Shown here: positions 1 through 6,157 of the stretch, in pieces
Layout: each line of letters opens with the position of its first letter
Numbering within the stretch: position 1 is the stretch's first letter
Assembly: GCA_027316975.1 (NCBI GenBank)
Contig: DAHVFL010000081.1
Span: 1 to 12,461 of the forward strand
Source: Chloroflexota bacterium
GTDB lineage: Bacteria > Chloroflexota > Ktedonobacteria > Ktedonobacterales > Ktedonobacteraceae
Reading direction: 5' to 3'
Length of the DNA stretch: 12,461 bases
The notes under the pieces: model-generated
What the model was told of the DNA's origin: nothing
What the model saw: the letters and a program-made list of their open reading frames with translations, nothing else
Database searches by the model: none
Made by a program: the position numbers and the translations under genes

Positions 1-18
1 AAGAAGGAGTGGTTATGA
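1..18 (+). CDS. possible 3' end of an upstream gene (partial)
   Basis: Reading from base 1 gives K-K-E-W-L followed by TGA at 16-18, only 5 bases before a strong hairpin. This is what the tail of a gene followed by its terminator would look like. Six codons cannot identify a protein, and another frame stays open to 137, so this is a suggestion from layout only. Confidence 0.25.
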   Translation, partial: KKEWL

Positions 19-23
19 AAAGA

Positions 24-70
24 CGCGCCGAGCCTGACCCCTGCAGGCGGCAAGGGTCAGGCTCGGCGCG
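24..70. terminator. 17-bp perfect hairpin, probable terminator
   Basis: Bases 24-40 and 54-70 are perfect reverse complements (17 bp, very GC-rich), with a 13-base loop at 41-53. On the + strand no T-run follows. On the - strand the hairpin is followed by a short T-run (the complement of AAAAGA at 18-23), so it would work best as a terminator for leftward transcripts, or as a U-less stop or mRNA-end protector for rightward ones. It lies between the probable end of an upstream gene and the cvpA-like gene. Confidence 0.65.
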
Positions 71-109
71 TTACATACTCTCTGTTACAACAAAGTTCCT
101 CATAACGTC

Positions 110-138
110 TATGCATATGGGATATTGTAGGGTATAAT
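110..138 (+). promoter_or_regulatory. candidate promoter of the cvpA-like gene
   Basis: There is a perfect -10 hexamer TATAAT at 133-138. The best -35 at 17-base spacing is TATGCA (110-115), which matches the consensus at only three positions. Transcription would begin near 145, giving a leader of about 40 bases that contains the GGAGG ribosome binding site (173-177) 9 bases before the ATG at 187. Confidence 0.45.
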
Positions 139-186
139 TGCGCATCTGCTAAAAATATATTATGACGTTATCGGAGGAAATTCGCA

Positions 187-741
187 ATGATCGGGCCTTT
201 TAACTGGATTGACCTGCTTTTTCTCATCACTATCGTGCTACTCGTCTTTAATGGCATTCGCAACGGCGCGATTTTTAGTATAGTCAACCTGCTCAGTATC
301 CCTATCGCGCTGGGGGTAGCCATTTTCCTGGGCAAGCCGTTCACACTCTTCCTGGCCTCGAATGGCCTCTCCATCTCGCCATTGTTCGCCTATATCGTGT
401 TGTTTTTCGCCGCGGTCCTTATCATCCACATCATCGGCACAATGCTGCGCGGCGTGATTCGCGCAGTACCGCTGATTGGCCTGGGAGATGTGCTCATCGG
501 CGCACTGGTCGGGTTTATCGAGGCGTGGCTATTGTGGGTGATCATCCTGCTGGTCATTGGTGGATTCCTGAACAGCGTGCAGCAAGCCATTATAGCTGGT
601 TCAAATATCATCCCCGGCTTTAATATTCCCTTAGTCCAATACACGAACTGGCATGATACTTATAACCAGGCGTTGACCAATAGCCTGTTTGCTCAAGTCA
701 ACGGTTTTATCCTCTCCAGGTTGCCCGCCCTGAAAAAGTAG
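187..741 (+). CDS. CvpA family inner-membrane protein
   Basis: This 184-residue hydrophobic protein looks like the CvpA family (colicin V production protein). The N-terminus shows the family pattern: a short polar start, N-W-I-D-L at residues 6-10, a first membrane helix, then the basic G-I-R-N-G turn at 23-27. Further helices are likely at about 28-48, 63-88 and 103-127, followed by a polar tail of about 55 residues. Length and four-helix layout fit the family. The molecular role of CvpA proteins is not settled; in other bacteria they have been tied to colicin V export and to envelope homeostasis. The start is supported by GGAGG at 173-177 with a 9-base spacer. The next gene, hflX, starts 83 bases downstream in the same direction, so partial co-transcription is possible. 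Confidence 0.8.
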   Translation: MIGPFNWIDLLFLITIVLLVFNGIRNGAIFSIVNLLSIPIALGVAIFLGKPFTLFLASNGLSISPLFAYIVLFFAAVLIIHIIGTMLRGVIRAVPLIGLGDVLIGALVGFIEAWLLWVIILLVIGGFLNSVQQAIIAGSNIIPGFNIPLVQYTNWHDTYNQALTNSLFAQVNGFILSRLPALKK

Positions 742-745
742 CGGG

Positions 746-772
746 TTGTAAGCAGACGATAGATGGTACAAT
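746..772 (+). promoter_or_regulatory. weak candidate promoter of hflX
   Basis: TTGTAA (746-751) and TACAAT (767-772) resemble -35 and -10 boxes but are only 15 bases apart, shorter than the usual 17. It would place transcription start near 779, about 46 bases before the proposed hflX start at 825. Read-through from the cvpA-like gene is an alternative. Confidence 0.3.
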
Positions 773-813
773 AGGAGAGGGTGACATGTAACACGCCCAT
801 CACAAATACGAGC

Positions 814-818
814 GGAGG
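814..818 (+). promoter_or_regulatory. ribosome binding site that decides the hflX start
   Basis: A perfect GGAGG stands here, with a 6-base spacer to an in-frame ACG at 825. No ATG, GTG or TTG in the hflX frame lies within reach of it. The GTG at 921 has only GGAG at 916-919, a single base upstream of the codon and too close to serve. This site is the main argument for initiation at 825. Confidence 0.65.
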
Positions 819-824
819 ACGACT

Positions 825-2144
825 ACGCCAAAACAACTGATTGAAAACGGCTCGCGAGGGAAGCACGAACAAGCCTTCCTGGTAGCGGTAGATCACGAAG
901 AGAGCGATAGTTTATGGAGCGTGGAGGATTCGCTGAGCGAACTGGGAACGCTGGCTCGCACGGCGGGGGCAGAAGTGGTGGGCAGCATGGTCCAGCGTTT
1001 GCGCCACCCCGACGTAACCACTTACATCGGAAAGGGCCGCGCCCAGGAACTATGCGACACCGAAAAACAATTGCACCTTGACCTGGTGATCTTTGACGAT
1101 GAGCTTTCCCCTTCGCAACAGCGCAACCTGGAAAAGTTGCTCAACGCGCGCGTGCTGGATCGTACCGCGCTCATTCTTGACATTTTCGCGCAACACGCGC
1201 GCACACGCGAAGGCCGTTTACAGGTTGAACTGGCGCAACTCGAATACCGCCTGCCTCGCCTGGCTGGTCGCGGCGTGGATCTTTCGCGGCAGTCCGGCGG
1301 TTCGCGCAGCGCGAGCGCGGGAGCTGCTGGCGCGGGCGGCGCTATTGGCGTGCGCGGCCCCGGTGAAACAAAGCTCGAAATCGACCGCCGCCGCATTCGC
1401 AGCCGCATCTCTGAATTGCGCGAAGAGATCGAAGGGGTGCGCGAGCAGCGTAAAATCCACCGGATGCAGCGAACCGCGCAGTCGATGCCCGTCGTAGCGG
1501 TGGTTGGCTATACCAACGCCGGCAAGTCCACCCTTTTCAACGCGCTAACCGAGGCCGAAGTGGTGGCCGAAAACAAACTGTTCGCCACGCTCGATCCCAC
1601 CACGCGCCACGTCCTGTTACCCAATAACCAGGAAGCGCTGCTCACCGATACCGTCGGCTTCATCCAGAAGCTGCCCACAAAGCTGATCGCGTCCTTCCGC
1701 GCCACGCTCGAAGAGGTCATCGATGCCGATATGCTGCTGGAAGTGGTCGATGTGAGCCACGAAAACGCCATCGAGCAGAGCGAAACGGTCAGCGACGTGC
1801 TGGGCGAACTGGAAGCGCGCGATAAGCCGCGTGTGACCGCCCTCAACAAAATCGACCTGCTCGACGACGCATCCGAGCTTGATACCACTCTCTATCCCAA
1901 CGCCGTTCCTATCTCCGCGCTACAAAAAACGGGTCTGGACGCGCTGCGCGAAAAAATCGCCGGGGCGCTGGCCGCCAGCATGGAAGCCCTGCGAGTCCTG
2001 GTTCCCTTTGACAAAAGCGAACTGGTCGAACTTTTTCACCGCCGGGGTCATGTCGAACACGAGGAACATATGCCCACTGGCACCCTGCTCGTGGGGCGCA
2101 TCCCACGCTCACTCAAGGGGTATTTTGTGGCGTATAAAGCGTGA
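825..2144 (+). CDS. hflX: GTPase HflX, apparent ACG start
   Basis: HflX is an Obg-HflX family GTPase that binds the 50S subunit and, where studied, splits or rescues stalled ribosomes. Read from 825 the protein has 439 residues. The N-terminal domain carries the family hallmarks L-A-R-T-A-G-A-E-V-V-G, T-Y-I-G-K-G and the F-D-D-E-L-S-P-S-Q-Q-R-N-L-E segment, then a coiled arm rich in Arg/Glu. In the G domain are the P-loop GYTNAGKST (about 228-236), DTVGF (275-279) and NKID (341-344), followed by a short C-terminal domain ending in F-V-A-Y. The first conventional start is GTG 921 (407 residues). However, the frame is open back to the TAA at 789-791, and the codons before 921 encode E-Q-A-F-L-V-A-V-D-H and S-L-W-S-V-E-D-S-L, which match the beginning of HflX proteins. 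The true start is therefore upstream, and ACG 825 is the only codon placed correctly behind GGAGG. The alternative is an ATG changed by mutation or sequencing error. Confidence 0.9.
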   Translation, partial: TPKQLIENGSRGKHEQAFLVAVDHEESDSLWSVEDSLSELGTLARTAGAEVVGSMVQRLRHPDVTTYIGKGRAQELCDTEKQLHLDLVIFDDELSPSQQRNLEKLLNARVLDRTALILDIFAQHARTREGRLQVELAQLEYRLPRLAGRGVDLSRQSGGSRSASAGAAGAGGAIGVRGPGETKLEIDRRRIRSRISELREEIEGVREQRKIHRMQRTAQSMPVVAVVGYTNAGKSTLFNALTEAEVVAENKLFATLDPTTRHVLLPNNQEALLTDTVGFIQKLPTKLIASFRATLEEVIDADMLLEVVDVSHENAIEQSETVSDVLGELEARDKPRVTALNKIDLLDDASELDTTLYPNAVPISALQKTGLDALREKIAGALAASMEALRVLVPFDKSELVELFHRRGHVEHEEHMPTGTLLVGRIPRSLKGYFVAYKA

Positions 2145-2229
2145 CATCTAACTATGCTTCGATTAGAGAGCTACCAGGGAGAGTTTTCCATCATCGAGCA
2201 AAGTAGAACGACATCACGCATGATAACCG

Positions 2230-5200
2230 CTACCCTGGAAACACATTGAAGTTGATACCAGACGCATTGCCTGCCACAGCGAGAGACAGGTTAGCGGTCA
2301 AATAATGTATGCTACCAGCATCGGTTCCGGTGATGGTAACGCTATAGCTGCCGGGCGACAGGGTAGCAAAGATATAATTGCCGGATGCGTCCGCCGTAGT
2401 GGTTGCGATCACAGTAGAGCCGTTAGAGAGCGTCAATGTTGCTCCCGGCAAAGGAGCGGGCATAGTGCAAATTGGGGAGGGACCCGGCTGGCAGGCTATG
2501 ACAGTGCCGCTTATGATATAGGTTGGGGTTACAATCAGGGTGACGGTAATAGTCTGGAAAGCGCCAATAGTATAACCGTTGCTATCTGTTGCTGTGAGTT
2601 TGATTGTTCCCACATATGTGTTTGCTGCCAGGCCTGTGCTATTGACACTGGCGGTCAAAGCGCTGCCACTTCCGGTATCCTGCGGTAGTGAAGAGAGCGC
2701 CAGCCATGCGTTGCTGTTTAGGTCTCCACTTGCCATCCAGGTTATAGGGTGAGAACAGGTACCCGTTTCTTTGAGTGAGACGCTCTGCGGGGTTGGAGAA
2801 CTCTGCCCCTGAGCCGCTGTGAAGGTCAAAGAAGTGGGAGCTACAACAGGCTGACAGGGAGGTAATACGGTCAGGGTAGCAGAGACCTGTTGTGGGCTGC
2901 CGGTAGCGATGGTACCCGCGCTATCGGTGGCAGAAATGGTAAAACTGGTGCTGATGGGAGGGCCGCTCACCAATCCACTCATGCTAACGCCGACCACGAA
3001 AACGACTGATTGACCGCTCCCCCTGACAGTATTGCCCGTTGGAAACTGGACGTTAAGCCAGGGAGCGCTGGCGGTCAGGGTCAGGGTCAGAGGCCACGCG
3101 CAGTTGCCCGTCCCGGTAATTAACAATGACTGGCTGATAGGATTAAATCCATTCTGCACTCCGCTAAAGGCGAGAGAACTGGACGAGGGCTGCGTCAGAG
3201 TGCAGGCCGGCTGCACAACAAGATTGATAGAAACGACTTGCCCGCTACCACTGGCAGTCTTACCAGTGCTATCGGCGCCATTAAGTATTATCTGCCCGGC
3301 ATAAGTACCTGGTGTAAGGCGCGAAGTATCTACAGAGACGACCAGTTGTCCTGTAGAATTGGGTTGTATACTACCGCCAGATGGAAACGCGCATAACCAG
3401 CATCTACCCAATGGCAGAACATTGGTACTCCACTTGAGCGTGCTACCACCCGTATTGGTAATAGTCACGACCTGGCCCTTTGGATTCGGCTGCCCCTGTG
3501 TGTTACTGAAATTGAGATTGAGCGGCGCGGCGCTCATCACCGGCGCGTTGGGTGCCGGGGGCGGCTGCACCCTTAGCGTAACCATCACTGTTTGCGTACT
3601 ATTCTGCGTGGTCAAGGCAATGAAGCCGGGGTAAGATCTGGGCGGTAGCCCCGTTGCGTTCGCTCCTACCGAAATAAACTCGCCGGTTGTCCCCGTGAGC
3701 GTGCCACTGGTGGGAGTGGCGCTGAGCCAGTTAAAAGTAGACGATAGCGCCGCTTTCCATTTAATTTGCGCGCCCGCGCAGCTCGCGGTAGCGTTCAAAC
3801 CCAGCGATTGGTTACCGGGATTCGGTTGCCCCTGCACGGCTGTAAAGGAAAGAGACCCTGAGTTCGTCACAAGGCCGCAGTGTGGCTGCACCGTGAGCGA
3901 GACAGCGACCATTTGACTGCTATCGACAGCTCCCGGCGCGCTAAACACCAGGTATCCCAGGTACGCTCCTGGCAGCAGGCTATTACTATTCACCGACACA
4001 TTTATTTTTTGGCTCGAACCTTTCAGAATAGTACCAAAAGTTTGATCGACGGATAACCAGTTGCTGCTGATTCCAGGCATATGCGCGAGAGCCAACTGAT
4101 TTGATGATGAGGCGGAGGTAGTAATGGTCAGTGACCAGCTCAACGCCTGCGTTCCCGGATTATTCAATATAAGCGGCAGCGCCGGCGGAGCCGGTGAGCC
4201 ATCGGTAGCAGTAAACGAGAGGACGGCAGGAGTCGGGGCCAGCACAGGACCTGGAATCGACGGGCGCACCGTCACCGTTACCGGGATGATTTGCGGCTGC
4301 GTGCTTACGTTCGAGGAGAGAGTGAGCGTCCCCGTAAGCTTCCCTGGATTCAAGCTGCTACTCTGCGCGGCAACATCGATTTTCTGGCTCTGGCTAAACG
4401 TGCCCTGACCGGGAGCGACGAGTAACCACGGCTGGTTGCTGCTGGCAGACCATGTTATAGAGCCACTGCCACTATTCTTCAGGGTCAGAGGAAGTATTTT
4501 ATTAGACCCCTTGATAATTTGACCAAAATCGAGCGACTTGACAGGGTTCCCACTCTGATCTAGCAGTTCCAGGCGCGCGGGCCTGGAAGGGGCACTTCCG
4601 ATAACCTGTAGCTGAGCGCTGGCAATATAATGGGTCGTAATATCTTCGGCGTACACCAGGTCTAAGCCCACTGCCCATTTGTTATCTACGATGAGTGTGG
4701 CTTCTGCCGAACCATCTTTCCTGATCGTGACTATATTGGAACCGTCGACCGTCGTCACGGCTTCCTGCACATCATGCGACAATTGCACGCTGTGGCCCGC
4801 CGGAAAATTCACGATGCGAACCTGCACCTTCGCTTGCGGCGAGTCGCGCGTTACAGTCACCACGCTCGGCGAAAGTGTCAGAGCTGCCACCGCCGGGCCA
4901 GTGGGCAGAGTACTGGCGCGCCTGGGATGGACTACCACGACTGAAAATAGGATACCATCCACGATAAGCGCGAGCGCAGCCAGAATTGCCAGAACCGTAA
5001 ACACGATGCGCAGCGAGAAAGCACGGCGCGGCCTGACCAGGCGCAGGTCGTGGATGGTTGGAATACCTTCCGCCAGGGCGCGTTTAATATCCTCTTCCTC
5101 GATACGCGCGGATTCGACGCTATTGGGGATATGGCGGGAGATCAGGGGATCTGTGCTGTTTGCCCAGATATCCTCGTTCTCTTTTTCCTCGACTTCGTTA

Positions 5201-5838
5201 TCAAGCCAGGGCCAGAAGTCTGGCAAGCCTCCATTACTGTCGTGTAGAACAAAATCACGTTCCGGCGTATTCTCCCGTACCGCCGGCAGAGGGCCGGATG
5301 CGCTGACCTTTTCAGAAGCGTCTGTGCTCGCGGGCATCTTAGGAAATTTGGGCAGGGGAGTGCTTTCGCGCCGGATATCGGCGGAAATATCGCGAATGGG
5401 AGACAGGCGCGAAGCGCGGGGCAAACGACGGTTGGAAGGCTCAACTTCAGAGATGAATTGCGCAGCCGCGCTCAAGCGCGACATCGTCTGTTCCGCGCTA
5501 TCCGGGTAGGTGAAGCTATCTAGTACAGGTGGATGAGGTGTTATGGGAGCGACTGGTGAGCGCGGGGGTTCGAGGATGGCCGGTGGCGTTGCGCTAGAAT
5601 GGAGCAGGTCCTTCTGTAGCTCGTCCTCGTCCGGCTCCTGCGCAACCAACGAGGGTGCCGACGTTGACGCCAATGAGGACGCGATAAATCGCGTCCCTAC
5701 AGCGGAGACGATACCGCCAGAGTCAAAGGAACGCGAAACAGACCCCTGGTGAAACTCGTTTCGCAGCAGGGATCGACATTCGTCACAAAATACGGCGGAC
5801 GTTTCACAAGGCTTGCTACAACGCAAACACTGGCTCAT
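2230..5838 (-). CDS. membrane-anchored multi-BACON-domain protein with N-terminal cysteine cluster
   Basis: This is a 1202-residue protein that I do not recognise as a named gene. Residues 1-25 hold C4-x2-C7, C11 and C18-x2-C21, a likely zinc ribbon. Residues 30-270 are Pro/Ser/Glu-rich and look disordered. A basic stretch (R269-R277) precedes one membrane helix at about 278-303, so the N-terminus should be inside and the rest outside. Residues 316-412 form an Ig-like domain. Six BACON-like (choice-of-anchor type) beta domains follow, at about 419-527, 530-652, 654-760, 763-877, 879-993 and 995-1106, with recurring L-x-F-x-x-x-x-G-x-P and W-L motifs. Residues 1107-1202 resemble a carboxypeptidase-regulatory/SdrD-B fold (I-S-G-T-V, D-A-S-G-N-Y). 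Domains 3, 5 and 6 each carry two Cys 33-34 residues apart. BACON domains are usually linked to carbohydrate or mucin binding, so a surface adhesin or sensor is a reasonable guess. The ATG is supported by AGGTGAG at 5850-5856 on this strand. The gene converges on hflX with 85 bases between them and no clear terminator. Confidence 0.85.
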   Translation of the reverse strand: MSQCLRCSKPCETSAVFCDECRSLLRNEFHQGSVSRSFDSGGIVSAVGTRFIASSLASTSAPSLVAQEPDEDELQKDLLHSSATPPAILEPPRSPVAPITPHPPVLDSFTYPDSAEQTMSRLSAAAQFISEVEPSNRRLPRASRLSPIRDISADIRRESTPLPKFPKMPASTDASEKVSASGPLPAVRENTPERDFVLHDSNGGLPDFWPWLDNEVEEKENEDIWANSTDPLISRHIPNSVESARIEEEDIKRALAEGIPTIHDLRLVRPRRAFSLRIVFTVLAILAALALIVDGILFSVVVVHPRRASTLPTGPAVAALTLSPSVVTVTRDSPQAKVQVRIVNFPAGHSVQLSHDVQEAVTTVDGSNIVTIRKDGSAEATLIVDNKWAVGLDLVYAEDITTHYIASAQLQVIGSAPSRPARLELLDQSGNPVKSLDFGQIIKGSNKILPLTLKNSGSGSITWSASSNQPWLLVAPGQGTFSQSQKIDVAAQSSSLNPGKLTGTLTLSSNVSTQPQIIPVTVTVRPSIPGPVLAPTPAVLSFTATDGSPAPPALPLILNNPGTQALSWSLTITTSASSSNQLALAHMPGISSNWLSVDQTFGTILKGSSQKINVSVNSNSLLPGAYLGYLVFSAPGAVDSSQMVAVSLTVQPHCGLVTNSGSLSFTAVQGQPNPGNQSLGLNATASCAGAQIKWKAALSSTFNWLSATPTSGTLTGTTGEFISVGANATGLPPRSYPGFIALTTQNSTQTVMVTLRVQPPPAPNAPVMSAAPLNLNFSNTQGQPNPKGQVVTITNTGGSTLKWSTNVLPLGRCWLCAFPSGGSIQPNSTGQLVVSVDTSRLTPGTYAGQIILNGADSTGKTASGSGQVVSINLVVQPACTLTQPSSSSLAFSGVQNGFNPISQSLLITGTGNCAWPLTLTLTASAPWLNVQFPTGNTVRGSGQSVVFVVGVSMSGLVSGPPISTSFTISATDSAGTIATGSPQQVSATLTVLPPCQPVVAPTSLTFTAAQGQSSPTPQSVSLKETGTCSHPITWMASGDLNSNAWLALSSLPQDTGSGSALTASVNSTGLAANTYVGTIKLTATDSNGYTIGAFQTITVTLIVTPTYIISGTVIACQPGPSPICTMPAPLPGATLTLSNGSTVIATTTADASGNYIFATLSPGSYSVTITGTDAGSIHYLTANLSLAVAGNASGINFNVFPG
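5677..5700. repeat. dispersed-type palindromic repeat inside a coding region
   Basis: GGACGCGAT (5677-5685) and ATCGCGTCC (5688-5696) form a 9-bp perfect inverted repeat with a 2-base centre, followed by CTAC. From memory, this GTAGGGACGCGAT...ATCGCGTCC pattern resembles short dispersed repeats of Chloroflexota and Cyanobacteria genomes. Here it is translated on the - strand as V-G-T-R-F-I-A-S-S (residues 47-55 of the BACON protein), in the disordered linker. The dispersed nature cannot be verified within one window. Confidence 0.5.
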
Positions 5839-6075
5839 ATGTAACTCTTCTCACCTACCTGGACGATTGCCCAACACGAGGACACGATAGGTCGCGCCAC
5901 ACCCGACATTGACACACGAAACGCGCCCCAGGCTCCAAGACGTAACCCCACAAATAGTAGCTCAGACCCGATGAGTTCTTTTGTACTAATACAACGTTGC
6001 AGTATGTCATTTTGTCACATCAAGCGAGCAGAGAAGCCAGAGGTACTATAATGGTGTCCTGCACTTTTTTGTACG

Positions 6076-6113
6076 AGCGACCAGGGCGCGGGCCTGTCCC
6101 CGCCCTGGTCGCT
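6076..6113. terminator. GC-rich hairpin upstream of mnmE
   Basis: Bases 6077-6088 and 6101-6112 are perfect complements (12 bp), extended by an A-T pair outside (6076/6113) and by GGG/CCC (6090-6092/6098-6100) inside. No T-run follows on either strand; six T's precede it on the + strand. No annotated gene ends here, so it may insulate mnmE from stray upstream transcription or be part of a small transcript. The hairpin is certain; its role is inferred. Confidence 0.5.
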
Positions 6114-6122
6114 TATACACTC

Positions 6123-6151
6123 TTGTCACATTCTGCATACTCCGATATAAT
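6123..6151 (+). promoter_or_regulatory. strong promoter of mnmE, start point at or next to the ATG
   Basis: TTGTCA (6123-6128), 17 bases, then TATAAT (6146-6151): five of six -35 positions and a perfect -10 at ideal spacing. The usual start point, 6-8 bases after the -10 box, falls on 6157-6159, that is on the ATG at 6158. There is no Shine-Dalgarno sequence before that ATG. Confidence 0.75.
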
Positions 6152-6157
6152 CCGCCT

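Larger units (their letters stand above)
5839..6157. other. divergent intergenic region, 319 bases
   Basis: This region separates the leftward BACON-protein gene from rightward mnmE. I see no convincing gene in it. It contains a lone TATAAT at 6047-6052 without a -35 box, a T-run at 6065-6070, a GC-rich hairpin at 6076-6113 and the mnmE promoter at 6123-6151. The nonamer TTGTCACAT occurs twice (6012-6020 and 6123-6131). No clear -35/-10 pair for the leftward gene was found, although the region just before 5838 holds its ribosome binding site. Confidence 0.6.

Noticed and set aside
15..137. Possible 40-codon gene starting ATG at 15 behind AAGGAG.
   Set aside because: It runs straight through the 24-70 hairpin, is cut by the window edge for context, and its translation has no recognisable feature; the KKEWL-stop plus terminator reading is simpler.
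781..840. GTG-started 19-codon open frame overlapping the hflX start, a possible leader peptide.
   Set aside because: Its AGGAGAGG directly abuts the start codon, leaving no spacer, and the peptide shows no attenuation-type codon run.
2145..2229. Bidirectional terminator between the convergent hflX and BACON-protein genes.
   Set aside because: Only a 6-bp dyad with distant arms was found (2139-2144 with 2214-2219); not enough to call.
2305..4408. Several 70-130 residue + strand frames opposite the BACON repeats.
   Set aside because: They mirror the repeated - strand codons and show no family motifs.
2230..4580. CRISPR or tandem DNA repeat suggested by repeated motifs.
   Set aside because: The repetition is at protein-domain level (about 110 residues each, diverged), without short identical direct repeats.
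4679..5509. 276-residue + strand open frame opposite the BACON-protein gene.
   Set aside because: It is the complement of a clear coding region, is Arg/Ser-rich with no domain, and has no ribosome binding site; a shadow frame.
6047..6113. A small RNA starting behind TATAAT at 6047 and ending at the hairpin.
   Set aside because: No -35 box at a usable distance and no T-run after the hairpin; kept only as a remark in the intergenic entry.
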